From NCBI GenBank assembly GCA_937877165.1, contig CALEFO010000148.1, positions 1-10,150 of the forward strand: a stretch of DNA of 10,150 nucleotides, in the 5' to 3' direction. The stretch's first letter is position 1. The number at the start of each line of letters is the position of its first letter. The stretch comes from an uncultured Lachnospiraceae bacterium. Its GTDB lineage: Bacteria > Bacillota > Clostridia > Lachnospirales > Lachnospiraceae. Below the pieces are notes generated by a model, which worked only from the letters and a program-made list of their open reading frames with translations, had not been told where the DNA came from and ran no database searches. Below, piece by piece: positions 1-6,466 of the stretch. Made by a program: the position numbers and the translations under genes.

Positions 1-6
1 CAACGG

Positions 7-41
7 GAAAGCCCCGGAGTACAAGGCACTCCGGGGCTTTC
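7..41. terminator. Strong hairpin, probable transcription terminator
   Basis: A perfect 14-bp stem (positions 7-20 with 28-41, core CCCCGGAGT/ACTCCGGGG) closes a 7-nt loop. The stem ends in GAAAG/CTTTC, so a short T-run exists on both strands. It lies about 100 nt beyond the stop of the minus-strand LysM gene and can end that transcript, and it could also end a plus-strand gene lying before the window. The 97 bases between it and the LysM gene show no further gene. Confidence 0.75.
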
Positions 42-142
42 CTGGTATGAATTTATATAGTATCTCCTATCTGGGCATTGGGAAACAGAAGGAAGTACTC
101 GATGTCATTGCAGCAGCTCTTCGGCGGATCAAAAAACGCCGC

Positions 143-505
143 TCACAGAAGATCTGCGGAATAGTACGGAACAACCACATAGTTTCCGGGAGAAACTCGC
201 GGTGCATCGTCTCCATTCGAAAAAAGGTGATTGATCTCACATACCTCGCGGTAATAGGCTGCTGTGTTCCGGTAATGAGACGGATCCGCATAGCGCTCTG
301 CCACCTCTTCCAGAGTATCCGCTCCCGTTACCAGAACACTCGTATAATACTTATGCTCCTGCGTGCCTTTCTCATCCGCATGAGAAGTCATTCCGAAAAT
401 CAGGATACTGGTCAAAAGAATGGCCGCAGCCACACAGACTCCCAAAACAGTGTAAATCAATCTGGCCTTTCTCGCCCGCAGCGCACGTACTCTTGCAGTT
501 CTCAT
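143..505 (-). CDS. LysM-domain membrane protein, YneA-like SOS cell-division suppressor
   Basis: A 120-residue protein. Residues 1-15 are rich in Arg/Lys, followed by one hydrophobic segment (about 16-38) and then an extracytoplasmic LysM-like domain (about 52-115, from YYTSVLVTGADTLEEVAERY to a VSPGNYVVVP end). This is the architecture of YneA of Bacillus, the SOS-induced protein that delays septation during DNA damage and is encoded divergently from lexA. Similarity in sequence is loose, so the role rests on architecture plus position. I chose the ATG at 505 because GGAGGGG sits just ahead of it; a GTG at 520 would overlap that site. The promoter is a perfect TTGACA-17-TATAAT with a LexA box in its spacer, so strong SOS repression is expected. 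Alternative: a general peptidoglycan-binding protein with another role. Confidence 0.8.
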   Translation of the reverse strand: MRTARVRALRARKARLIYTVLGVCVAAAILLTSILIFGMTSHADEKGTQEHKYYTSVLVTGADTLEEVAERYADPSHYRNTAAYYREVCEINHLFSNGDDAPRVSPGNYVVVPYYSADLL

Positions 506-547
506 TGTGTTCCCCTCCACAAAGAACGATCAATAAAAAATTAAATG

Positions 548-561
548 CGAACATTTGTTCG
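548..561. promoter_or_regulatory. LexA box 1
   Basis: CGAACATTTGTTCG is an exact match to the Gram-positive LexA operator CGAAC-N4-GTTCG. It lies just downstream of the predicted start of the minus-strand LysM gene transcript, where bound LexA would block the polymerase. Confidence 0.9.
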
Positions 562-576
562 TTCTTTATATTTTGC

Positions 577-605
577 ATTATATCGAACATATATTCGCGT
601 GTCAA
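577..605 (-). promoter_or_regulatory. Consensus sigma-A promoter of the LysM gene
   Basis: On the minus strand TTGACA (600-605) and TATAAT (577-582) are separated by exactly 17 bases; both hexamers are perfect. A LexA box (584-597) fills the spacer, so the promoter should be silent until LexA is cleaved. Confidence 0.85.
584..597. promoter_or_regulatory. LexA box 2
   Basis: CGAACATATATTCG matches the LexA operator with one changed base in the second half-site. It lies inside the -35/-10 spacer of the minus-strand LysM gene promoter. Confidence 0.8.
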
Positions 606-613
606 CAGGAAAG

Positions 614-627
614 CGAACATATTTTCG
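614..627. promoter_or_regulatory. LexA box 3
   Basis: CGAACATATTTTCG matches the LexA operator with one changed base. It ends 8 bp before the lexA -35 hexamer and is therefore the likely autoregulatory site. Its centre lies 30 bp from box 2 and 66 bp from box 1. Confidence 0.8.
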
Positions 628-635
628 AAAATTAT

Positions 636-664
636 TTGCCATTTCCCCCGTGCGCTTTTATAAT
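636..664 (+). promoter_or_regulatory. Sigma-A promoter of lexA
   Basis: TTGCCA (636-641) and TATAAT (659-664) are separated by 17 bases on the plus strand, giving a leader of about 38 nt to the lexA ATG. A LexA box sits immediately upstream. Confidence 0.8.
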
Positions 665-708
665 GAATGTAACGATTTCATTTCGATTATGAAAGGCAGG
701 ACACATGT

Positions 709-1326
709 ATGGCAAAGGGCCCCATCTCAGACAAGCAGCAGCAGATTCTCGAATACATCAAGGATCAGATCATGGAGAAGGGATATCCTCCGGCTGTCCG
801 TGAAATCTGCGATGCCGTGCATCTGAAATCCACTTCCTCCGTTCACTCCCACCTGGAGACGCTGGAGAGGCGCGGCTACATACGCAGGGATCCCACAAAG
901 CCACGCGCCATTGAAATCTGCGATGACAACTTCCAGATGCTTCGCACTGAGACCGCCTCTCTTCCGGTTGTCGGAAGAGTTGCCGCAGGCGAGCCGATTC
1001 TCGCAGAACAGAATATTGAGAGCTACTTCCCGATTCCCGCTGAGTACGTTCCGCGCGGAGAGTCCTTCATTCTGAAGGTTCATGGCACTTCGATGATCAA
1101 CGTCGGCATTATGGATGGTGATTTTATTTTCGTGAACAGCTGCAATACCGCAGAGAACGGTGAGATCGTTGTCGCCCTGATTGATGACTCTGCTACGGTA
1201 AAGCGCTTCTATAAGGAGAAGGACCATATCCGTCTGCAGCCGGAGAACGACGAGATGGAGCCGATCATTGTAGACAGCTGCCAGATTCTTGGAAAGGTGT
1301 TTGGCGTATACCGCGTGATGAAATGA
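709..1326 (+). CDS. lexA: LexA repressor, SOS response regulator
   Basis: A 205-residue LexA, the usual length in Firmicutes. LexA is the dimeric repressor of the SOS regulon; RecA-ssDNA filaments stimulate it to cleave itself. Residues 1-65 form the winged helix-turn-helix ([17 protein letters not shown] region). The self-cleavage bond is Ala93-Gly94 within VAAGEP. The peptidase dyad is Ser128 (HGTSM) and Lys165 (TVKRF). The C-terminal S24 domain is complete through [11 protein letters not shown]. The start at 709 follows an AGGCAGGA site; a second ATG at 705 is out of frame. Its own promoter carries a LexA box, and two more serve the divergent LysM gene. It ends before a bidirectional terminator facing rsfS. 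Nothing appears broken. Confidence 0.98.
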   Translation: MAKGPISDKQQQILEYIKDQIMEKGYPPAVREICDAVHLKSTSSVHSHLETLERRGYIRRDPTKPRAIEICDDNFQMLRTETASLPVVGRVAAGEPILAEQNIESYFPIPAEYVPRGESFILKVHGTSMINVGIMDGDFIFVNSCNTAENGEIVVALIDDSATVKRFYKEKDHIRLQPENDEMEPIIVDSCQILGKVFGVYRVMK

Positions 1327-1366
1327 GAATTTGATTAAGAAACATGCGCCACTGGGCGCGCCACGT

Positions 1367-1406
1367 AAAAGGCGGAGCAAGAACAGATGTTCTTGCTCCG
1401 CCTTTT
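1367..1406. terminator. Bidirectional terminator between lexA and rsfS
   Basis: A perfect 19-bp inverted repeat (1367-1385 with 1388-1406, core GGCGGAGCAAGAACA) begins with AAAA and ends with TTTTT, so it works as an intrinsic terminator in both directions. It lies between the converging ends of lexA (1326) and rsfS (1467). Confidence 0.9.
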
Positions 1407-1466
1407 TGCTCTTTTCGAAAAGCATGCATTCCATTTTCAACTAAGAAAGTCTGCTTTTCCCACCTT

Positions 1467-1829
1467 CTATGCTTCCAGCTCTGTGGGATCAATCTGCTTC
1501 CCGTCGCGCCAGATGCGCTCCAGATCATACAGGAGACGGTTCTTCGCGTCGAAGATATGAACGATCACATCGCCGAAATCCAGAAGGACCCAGTTGGCAG
1601 TCTGATACCCTTCTACCTGTTTGCAGATATAGCCGGCTCTTCCGAGCTTCTCCTGCACGTTGTCCGCCAGTGCCTGAATCTGGCTCCGATTCGTTCCGTT
1701 TGCGATGATGAAATAATCCGCAAGAACGGAAACGGAGCTGATATCAATGATGCGGATGTCTTCTGCCTTCTTCTCTTCCAGCGCGTCGAGTGCGAGCTTT
1801 GCCATCCCGGCAGATATCTTCTGTTCCAT
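1467..1829 (-). CDS. rsfS: Ribosome silencing factor RsfS
   Basis: A 120-residue protein of the RsfS/Iojap family. It binds ribosomal protein uL14 on the 50S subunit and blocks joining with 30S, slowing translation when nutrients are poor. Family hallmarks are present: the ADYFIIANGTNRSQIQALA block (37-55), which resembles a nucleotidyltransferase fold without catalysis, the QVEGY element (71-75), and WVLLDFGDVIVHIF (80-93). The start follows an excellent AAGGAGGG site. It is the last gene of the minus-strand cluster, 36 bp after yqeK, and is followed by the shared terminator with lexA. The linkage yqeK-rsfS is standard in Firmicutes. Confidence 0.95.
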   Translation of the reverse strand: MEQKISAGMAKLALDALEEKKAEDIRIIDISSVSVLADYFIIANGTNRSQIQALADNVQEKLGRAGYICKQVEGYQTANWVLLDFGDVIVHIFDAKNRLLYDLERIWRDGKQIDPTELEA

Positions 1830-1865
1830 GGTAACCCTCCTTCCGCGACAGACCCTTCCGGCCCG

Positions 1866-2459
1866 TCAATTCAATGTCCGGATTCTATCCTCGTAATAAT
1901 CGTATGTCTTTTGCGTCAGGAAATCAATTTCCCGTTCGTTTTCTCTCAAATACGACAATGTGTCCTTTAAAATCATACACAACGCCTTGTCCAGGTCCTC
2001 AAATGCAGCCTTCCGGATCTCATCCAGATGCGGAGCCTGATCCCGTCCAGGCTCAATATAGTCCGCGATGAAAACAATCTTCTCCAGCATCGACATGTCC
2101 GGTTTTCCTGTCGTATGATAGCGGATTGCCTCCAGAATGTCCGGATCCTCCACACCATACTTCGTCCTTGCAAGAATGCTTCCTGCCTTGGAATGAAGGA
2201 GTGCAGGATTTCCCCTTTCCAAGGGCGAAATCTCCAAGCCTTCCTTTCTGCAGAGGCTCTCCATCTTGCTGACATCCATATACTTGGCGCAGTCGTGAAG
2301 AATTCCCGCGGTCTCCGCCTTGTGTATGTCACACCCATGCCGAACCGCCAGTGCCGCCGCGGTCTCCGCAACTCCCAGAGTATGAATAAATCTTGCGTAT
2401 TTCAGTTCCTTCTGCACTGCCCGGATCATTTCCAGGCGGTCTTTCTCCGTCTTTGCCAT
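1866..2459 (-). CDS. yqeK: HD-domain Ap4A hydrolase, YqeK family
   Basis: A 197-residue HD-superfamily phosphohydrolase. YqeK enzymes cleave diadenosine tetraphosphate symmetrically to two ADP, removing a stress alarmone. Metal ligands expected for the family are visible: His26 (FIHTLGV), His55-Asp56 (AGILHDCAKY), His89 (LLHSKAG), His115 (RYHTTG) and Asp133 (IADYIEPGR). The length is normal. The ATG at 2459 follows a GGGAAGG site. It lies 26 bp downstream of nadD and 36 bp upstream of rsfS, so it is cotranscribed with them; nadD and yqeK are neighbours, or fused, in many Firmicutes. Confidence 0.94.
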   Translation of the reverse strand: MAKTEKDRLEMIRAVQKELKYARFIHTLGVAETAAALAVRHGCDIHKAETAGILHDCAKYMDVSKMESLCRKEGLEISPLERGNPALLHSKAGSILARTKYGVEDPDILEAIRYHTTGKPDMSMLEKIVFIADYIEPGRDQAPHLDEIRKAAFEDLDKALCMILKDTLSYLRENEREIDFLTQKTYDYYEDRIRTLN

Positions 2460-2485
2460 GTTACCTTCCCGTCAGTTCCACGATG

Positions 2486-3091
2486 TCACGTATACAGTCT
2501 GTGCTCCCGGATGTACTGCTCCACGCAGTCCGGCACCAGATAATGGATGGATCTGCCCTCACGGACCCTTGCACGGATTTCCGTGGAAGAAATTTCAATG
2601 CTGCGGGCCGGAAGGAACACAATCCTTGCGCCATAGGCGGCACGAAGCTTTTCGGCCTCATCCTCCAGACTGGCATCCGTGACCTCATCCTGCCTCGTTT
2701 CCACAAGAAGCGTACAGGCTTCAAAAATGGTCTGTGGATCCTTCCACATGCTCATCATCACCAGCGTATCTGCGCCGACAATGTAAAAAAGCTCATCCTG
2801 CGGACGGAGTTGATGCAGCTCCTGCAAAGTGACCGCGGTATAGCTGTTGCCCGGACGTTTCGTCTCCAGATCTGTCACATGCAGGTGCGAATTTCCCTCT
2901 GCAGCAAGACGGGTCATCTCGTAGCGCTGCAGAGCCGGCGTGACCTTCTGATCCTCCTTGAAATAAGAGCATCCGGTCGGAATCAGCAGAATCTCATCCA
3001 GACCGGCGGCATCAAACGCGTTTTCCGCCGTGATCAGATGTCCCAGATGGATCGGATCAAACGTTCCGCCCAGGATTCCCACTCTGCTCAT
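2486..3091 (-). CDS. nadD: Nicotinate-nucleotide adenylyltransferase
   Basis: A 201-residue NadD. It joins nicotinate mononucleotide and ATP to form deamido-NAD, the penultimate step of NAD synthesis. The nucleotidyltransferase signature GGTFDPIHLGHL lies at 8-19 with the catalytic-site His15 and His18; FYIVGADTL (102-110) and the ISSTEIR motif (167-173) complete the ATP site. The ATG overlaps the yhbY stop in a CGATGA arrangement (4-nt overlap), and no convincing Shine-Dalgarno precedes it. Its translation is therefore probably coupled to that of yhbY. The gene appears intact. Confidence 0.96.
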   Translation of the reverse strand: MSRVGILGGTFDPIHLGHLITAENAFDAAGLDEILLIPTGCSYFKEDQKVTPALQRYEMTRLAAEGNSHLHVTDLETKRPGNSYTAVTLQELHQLRPQDELFYIVGADTLVMMSMWKDPQTIFEACTLLVETRQDEVTDASLEDEAEKLRAAYGARIVFLPARSIEISSTEIRARVREGRSIHYLVPDCVEQYIREHRLYT

Positions 3092-3381
3092 CGCGGCAGC
3101 TCGATCTTCGGATCATCACGATCCTGACGGTACAGAATAAATTTGCGCCCAATCACCTTCACCAGCTCCGCATGGGTCCTGGCTGCCAGCTTATCCGCCG
3201 CAACCTCTGGAAGATCCGGGCAGGTCTTCAGAACGCTTCCCTTGAACAGCTCACGCCGGTTGAACACCTCCTCTGCGGAGGCAACCGTCTCCGGTGTCAC
3301 GCCGCCCTTTCCGATCTGCAGAACGGCAGTCTCGTCATTTGCAAGACTCATCAGATATGCTCTCTGTTTACTGCTTAACAT
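3088..3381 (-). CDS. yhbY: YhbY-family RNA-binding protein (CRM domain)
   Basis: A 97-residue protein made of a single CRM (CRS1-YhbY) domain, a KH-like fold that binds structured RNA and is associated with 50S assembly. The loop GKGG (24-27) and the C-terminal IGRKFILYR strand are typical. AAGGAG is well placed before the ATG at 3381. The stop overlaps the nadD start by 4 nt. It follows obg in the cluster, separated by 138 bp holding a tandem hairpin element. No separate promoter is evident, so expression probably depends on readthrough from obg or on processing in the hairpin region. Confidence 0.93.
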   Translation of the reverse strand: MLSSKQRAYLMSLANDETAVLQIGKGGVTPETVASAEEVFNRRELFKGSVLKTCPDLPEVAADKLAARTHAELVKVIGRKFILYRQDRDDPKIELPR

Positions 3382-3422
3382 TTCTGCTCCTTAATTCGTT
3401 ATTGATCAAATTTCCTTCGTGA

Positions 3423-3515
3423 GGAGAACTTCGCGCAGGCGAACTCTCCGCTACGGGAGTTGGAAACGAAGTTTCCAACTCCTGATAGGAGAAAATGCCA
3501 TCGGGCATTTTCGAG
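3423..3515. repeat. Three-module palindromic hairpin element between obg and yhbY
   Basis: Three hairpins follow one another. Module 1 (3423-3449) has GGAGA/TCTCC and TTCGC/GCGAA stems with a small bulge. Module 2 (3456-3482) is a perfect 12-bp stem, GGAGTTGGAAAC, with a 3-nt loop. Module 3 (3488-3515) has a 9-bp GAAAATGCC/GGCATTTTC stem with a 4-nt loop. Each module starts with GGAG, at intervals of 33 and 32 nt, and the first two end with CTCC. Spacers are GCTACG and TGATA. Module 3 abuts the obg stop and its minus-strand TTTTC could give weak termination. The modular form resembles dispersed palindromic (REP/MITE-like) repeats; no second copy was seen in this window. Confidence 0.7.
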
Positions 3516-3519
3516 TATC

Positions 3520-4827
3520 TCAATCATACCATTCAAAGGAATGTCCATACAACCGCACGGTATCACCTTCCTGCACGCCCATTTCTCTCAGTCTGTCGTT
3601 GATGCCGTTCTCCTGCAGGAACTTCTGGAAGAATGCAAAGCCCTTCTCGGTTTCCAGATTCGTGTAGCCCAGCATCCGTTCGATTCTCGGGCCTTCCACA
3701 CGATAGAGCTTTTCCTTCTCATCATACCACACATCGTAGGGCTCCTCTGCTCTCAGAAGCTCTGCATCCGGGTTGTATTCCTGCTCGTAAACCTTCGTCT
3801 TTTCCGGCATCTTCGAGAGCTCGCCGCTGACATAGTACAGGAGGTCACGGATTCCCTGATTAGTCGCTGCCGAGATCGGGAAAACCCTCACACCCTTTGG
3901 TTCATACTCCGCCCGGATCCGGTTCACCGGGTTCTCAGGATCCTTCTCATCCGCGTGCTCTGGATCAATCAGGTCCACCTTGTTGGCAGCGATTACCTGC
4001 TCCTTCTGCGAAAGATCAATGTTATAGCGGTCCAGCTCACGATTGATCGCCGTCAGATCCTCCAGAGGATCCCTTCCTTCCGAGCCGGAGACATCGACCA
4101 CATGGATGAGAAGCTTGCAGCGCTCGATATGCGCAAGGAACTCATGTCCGAGTCCCGCGCCGTCTGCGGCTCCCTCGATCAGTCCCGGGATATCTGCCAT
4201 CACGAAGCCGTCCGCGCCGTCCAGATCCACCACACCCAGGATCGGAGAAAGCGTCGTAAAGTGATAATTGGCAATCTTCGGTTTTGCATTGCTGACCATG
4301 GAAAGAAGCGTCGATTTCCCCACATTCGGGAATCCCACCAATCCGACATCCGCAATGACCTTCAGCTCCAGCGTGATCATAAGAGACCTCGACGGCTGGC
4401 CTGGCTGCGCGTACTTCGGTGCCTGCATGGTGGAGGTTGCAAAATGCTGGTTTCCGTTACCGCCGCGTCCTCCCTTCAGGATCATGTATTCCTTCGTGTC
4501 ACCGCTCATGTCAATGATGATCTTCCCGGTCTGTGCATCCTTGATAACGGTTCCTTCCGGAACCTTGAGGATCAGGTCTTCTCCGTTCCTGCCGGCCATT
4601 TTCTTTTTCTTGCCGTCCTCACCATTCTCTGCCGCGTACTTGCCGCGGTAGCGGTAATCCCCCAGTGTATTCATTCCAAGATCAACACGGAAAATGACGC
4701 TGCCGCCGTTACCGCCGTCACCGCCGTCTGGTCCGCCTGCCGGGACGAACTTCTCACGGCGGAAGGAAACATGGCCGTCGCCGCCCTTGCCGCTGACAAT
4801 CGTAATGGTCGCTTTATCTACAAACAT
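3520..4827 (-). CDS. obg: Obg-family GTPase (CgtA/ObgE)
   Basis: A 435-residue Obg GTPase, essential in most bacteria for late 50S assembly and linked to the (p)ppGpp stress response. The glycine-rich Obg domain spans 1-158 (GGDGHVSFRREKF, GGPDGGDGGNGG). The G domain has G1 GFPNVGKST (165-173), switch FTTLSP (190-195), G3 DIPG (212-215), G4 NKVD (282-285) and G5 SAA (319-321). A C-terminal OCT domain covers about 345-435. I start at the ATG at 4827 because AGAGG precedes it and family members begin MFVDKATI; an open frame back to a GTG at 4875 adds 16 residues of non-homologous sequence. It lies downstream of rpmA but beyond a strong terminator, so readthrough or a promoter not seen here must drive it. 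Confidence 0.97.
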   Translation of the reverse strand: MFVDKATITIVSGKGGDGHVSFRREKFVPAGGPDGGDGGNGGSVIFRVDLGMNTLGDYRYRGKYAAENGEDGKKKKMAGRNGEDLILKVPEGTVIKDAQTGKIIIDMSGDTKEYMILKGGRGGNGNQHFATSTMQAPKYAQPGQPSRSLMITLELKVIADVGLVGFPNVGKSTLLSMVSNAKPKIANYHFTTLSPILGVVDLDGADGFVMADIPGLIEGAADGAGLGHEFLAHIERCKLLIHVVDVSGSEGRDPLEDLTAINRELDRYNIDLSQKEQVIAANKVDLIDPEHADEKDPENPVNRIRAEYEPKGVRVFPISAATNQGIRDLLYYVSGELSKMPEKTKVYEQEYNPDAELLRAEEPYDVWYDEKEKLYRVEGPRIERMLGYTNLETEKGFAFFQKFLQENGINDRLREMGVQEGDTVRLYGHSFEWYD

Positions 4828-4881
4828 ACTAACCTCTTGCACTTTCGCCTGTGCAGTCAGCTGCGCTGCCCGCACATTAAC

Positions 4882-4919
4882 AAAAAACTCCGGACAGACA
4901 AAATATGCCTATCCGGAGT
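4882..4919 (-). terminator. Intrinsic terminator after rpmA
   Basis: On the minus strand ACTCCGGATAG (4909-4919) pairs with CTGTCCGGAGT (4887-4897), 11 bp with one G-U, followed at once by a six-T run. This separates the rplU-prp-rpmA transcript from obg. Confidence 0.88.
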
Positions 4920-4937
4920 CCATCGCATTCTTACAGA

Positions 4938-5234
4938 TTACTGCTCGTTTGCAGCTTCAACAGGGTGAACAGAAGCTCTCTTGCCGTCCTTGCCCACTCT
5001 CTCGTATCTTAAGATTCCATCTTTCAGAGCGTACAGAGTGTCATCTCCGCCGATTCCTACGTTCAGACCGGGATGAATTCTGGTCCCGCGCTGTCTGTAG
5101 AGGATGTTGCCGGCCTTAACAAACTGTCCGTCTGCTCTCTTGGCACCAAGTCTCTTGGAGTTGGAATCACGACCGTTCTTGGTCGAGCCCATTCCTTTAT
5201 GATGTGCGAAGAACTGAAGGCTTAAGTTTAACAT
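4938..5234 (-). CDS. rpmA: 50S ribosomal protein L27 (bL27) with cleavable N-terminus
   Basis: A 98-residue L27, which lies at the peptidyl-transferase centre and contacts the tRNA 3' ends. The core is typical ([21 protein letters not shown]). The first nine residues, MLNLSLQFF, are the Firmicutes-type extension. In Staphylococcus aureus the protease Prp cuts such an extension between F9 and A10 so that the functional N-terminus is exposed; the same FF/A site is present here. The start at 5234 follows GAGGAGGT, which lies within the end of prp, and the two genes overlap by 7 nt. A terminator follows 19 nt after the stop. Confidence 0.97.
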   Translation of the reverse strand: MLNLSLQFFAHHKGMGSTKNGRDSNSKRLGAKRADGQFVKAGNILYRQRGTRIHPGLNVGIGGDDTLYALKDGILRYERVGKDGKRASVHPVEAANEQ

Positions 5235-5569
5235 TGTGATACCTCCTCAATTCTGTGATTCAGATATTTCTTTCCGTACTGCTGTTCAATCCATTCCAGT
5301 CCGTGAATCATGCAGTCGATCAGGAACTCGGCCTTCTCGCCGGGATCCGACCGGAAATTGCAGATCAGATCTCCGCCGCTTGCCGCATCGTAATCCACCT
5401 CCATGTCCTCATGGAGAAGATCCTCGAGACAGTTCACGGTATTGATCACAATCGCGGATGTCCCAGCACAGACGATATCATCGCCGCTACGACAATAATC
5501 CGTGTGCCCGATGCAGGAAAAAGAACGGGTATGTCCGTCCGCCGTCCGAAAAATCTGAACCTTCGTCAT
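5228..5569 (-). CDS. prp: Ribosomal-processing cysteine protease Prp
   Basis: A 113-residue Prp (YsxB) family protein, the cysteine protease that trims the N-terminus of L27. The catalytic pair falls exactly where expected: His22 in CIGHTDY and Cys34 in DIVCAGTSA. The length is standard. It lies between rplU (29 bp upstream) and rpmA (7-nt overlap), the universal order in Firmicutes with an extended L27, which supports the role strongly. Only a weak GAGAG site precedes the ATG at 5569, so it is likely translated less than the two ribosomal proteins, as befits an enzyme. Confidence 0.95.
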   Translation of the reverse strand: MTKVQIFRTADGHTRSFSCIGHTDYCRSGDDIVCAGTSAIVINTVNCLEDLLHEDMEVDYDAASGGDLICNFRSDPGEKAEFLIDCMIHGLEWIEQQYGKKYLNHRIEEVSQC

Positions 5570-5598
5570 GTGTCTCTCACCGTCTGGTCAATTCCGGA

Positions 5599-5904
5599 TC
5601 AGCCAACAATGCTGTCGATCTTGACACGCGTGTAAGCCTGTCTGTGACCGTTCTTCTTGTGATATCCGGTCTTCGGCTTGAAGTGATAAACAACAACCTT
5701 CTTGCCGCGGCCCTGATCCATAACAGTTGCCTCAACCTTAGCACCTGCTACATCACCTGCAACCTTGAGAGAATCTCCGCTGATTGCCAGAACCTGGTCA
5801 AATGTAACCTTGTCACCTACAGCTGCGTCCAGCTTCTCTACTTCAAGGACGTCGCCCTCGGAAACCTTATACTGCTTTCCACCAGTTGCGATAATTGCGT
5901 ACAT
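5599..5904 (-). CDS. rplU: 50S ribosomal protein L21 (bL21)
   Basis: A 101-residue L21, a 50S protein that binds 23S rRNA near L20. It begins [14 protein letters not shown] and ends with the [16 protein letters not shown] and TRVKI blocks that define the family. AAGGAGGT stands 6 nt before the ATG. It is the first gene of the rplU-prp-rpmA transcript, driven by a sigma-A promoter at 6028-6056 and preceded by a structured leader of about 115 nt that may allow L21 to control its own operon. Confidence 0.98.
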   Translation of the reverse strand: MYAIIATGGKQYKVSEGDVLEVEKLDAAVGDKVTFDQVLAISGDSLKVAGDVAGAKVEATVMDQGRGKKVVVYHFKPKTGYHKKNGHRQAYTRVKIDSIVG

Positions 5905-6021
5905 TTCGGTACCTCCTTCTTCTAAGACTCGCTGACTACGGCGGGACAGTCACCTGTCCGCTTCTTGTATGACTCTGCAGTACCTACAGAGCATCACATA
6001 CTGCCTCACCATGCTGCATAC
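5905..6021 (-). ncRNA. Structured leader of rplU, probable L21-type autoregulatory leader
   Basis: Between the promoter and the rplU start the minus-strand RNA can form two hairpins. The first pairs GTATG/CATAC (5997-6001 with 5967-5971) and CTCTG/CAGAG (5987-5991 with 5973-5977) around a small loop. The second pairs GCGGACAG with CTGTCCCGC (5954-5961 with 5941-5949) with one bulge. Ribosomal protein L21 leaders in this position are an established Firmicutes RNA class. I cannot check the consensus, so the assignment rests on position and structure. Confidence 0.6.
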
Positions 6022-6027
6022 TCGTAT

Positions 6028-6056
6028 ATCTTACAGATTGTCCAAAATCCTGTCAA
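6028..6056 (-). promoter_or_regulatory. Sigma-A promoter of rplU-prp-rpmA
   Basis: On the minus strand TTGACA (6051-6056) is perfect and TAAGAT (6028-6033) matches four of six -10 positions, with a 17-base spacer. It lies directly after the stop of the decayed regulator remnant. Confidence 0.75.
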
Positions 6057-6079
6057 TAGATTTTTCGCAATTTCCAGAA

Positions 6080-6322
6080 TCATTTTACCGGAATACAGAT
6101 TTCCGTCACAAATTCTCCCGGGTCATTGGTGATGCCGTAATCAATGAGCGTAATCTCACGTGAAAATCCGGCAATCTTCATCCGGTGTTTTTATATAATC
6201 CAATAATTTCTTATACTGCCCGGGAGCCTCTGTGTGGCTGCCGCGGAAACACAGACGGACACAGGATGATTCTGCCACGGGCATGGTCTCTCCCTCATAG
6301 ATATTTCAACATTGCCGCCACC
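6080..6322 (-). pseudogene. Remnant of a regulator with GyrI-like effector-binding domain
   Basis: Three frames read in succession give one recognisable C-terminal domain. A piece encoding GGGNVEI lies at 6302-6322. The next frame, 6284-6183, encodes MPVAESSCVRLCFRGSHTEA and continues to PGQYKKLLDYIKTP. After a shift of one excess (or two missing) bases at 6182, the frame 6181-6080 encodes MKIAGFSREITLIDYG and ends FVTEICIPVK-stop. FRGSHTEAP, SREITLIDYG and FVTEICIPV are typical of GyrI-like domains found at the C-terminus of MerR and AraC regulators. The DNA-binding half is missing. It is therefore a decayed, non-functional gene. Whether the parent was MerR or AraC type cannot be told. Confidence 0.75.
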
Positions 6323-6466
6323 TACAACGTGATCAATGGTTCCCCGGCAAAGTTCATTCAAAGCGGATTGGACTATTATCTGACAACAGAGGATCTGCTT
6401 CCGCCCCTCGAAATTCATTATGCACTCATTTGGAAAAGGACTGCCTTTTTGTCAAGGGCCGCCGAA

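Noticed and set aside
47..544. Long plus-strand open frame of 165 codons
   Set aside because: It is antisense to the LysM gene, has no family resemblance and no ribosome site; the minus-strand gene has a promoter, ribosome site and domain.
3460..4968. 502-codon plus-strand open frame across obg
   Set aside because: It mirrors the clearly genuine Obg GTPase on the other strand and has no recognisable protein features.
6302..6331. Plus-strand HRYFNIAATY, resembling the aldo/keto reductase motif YRHxDTAxxY with Asp changed to Asn
   Set aside because: It partly overlaps the antisense regulator remnant, and the following residues do not match the family spacing to the LKVAAELK block. Probably chance, though it could mark the decayed N-terminus.
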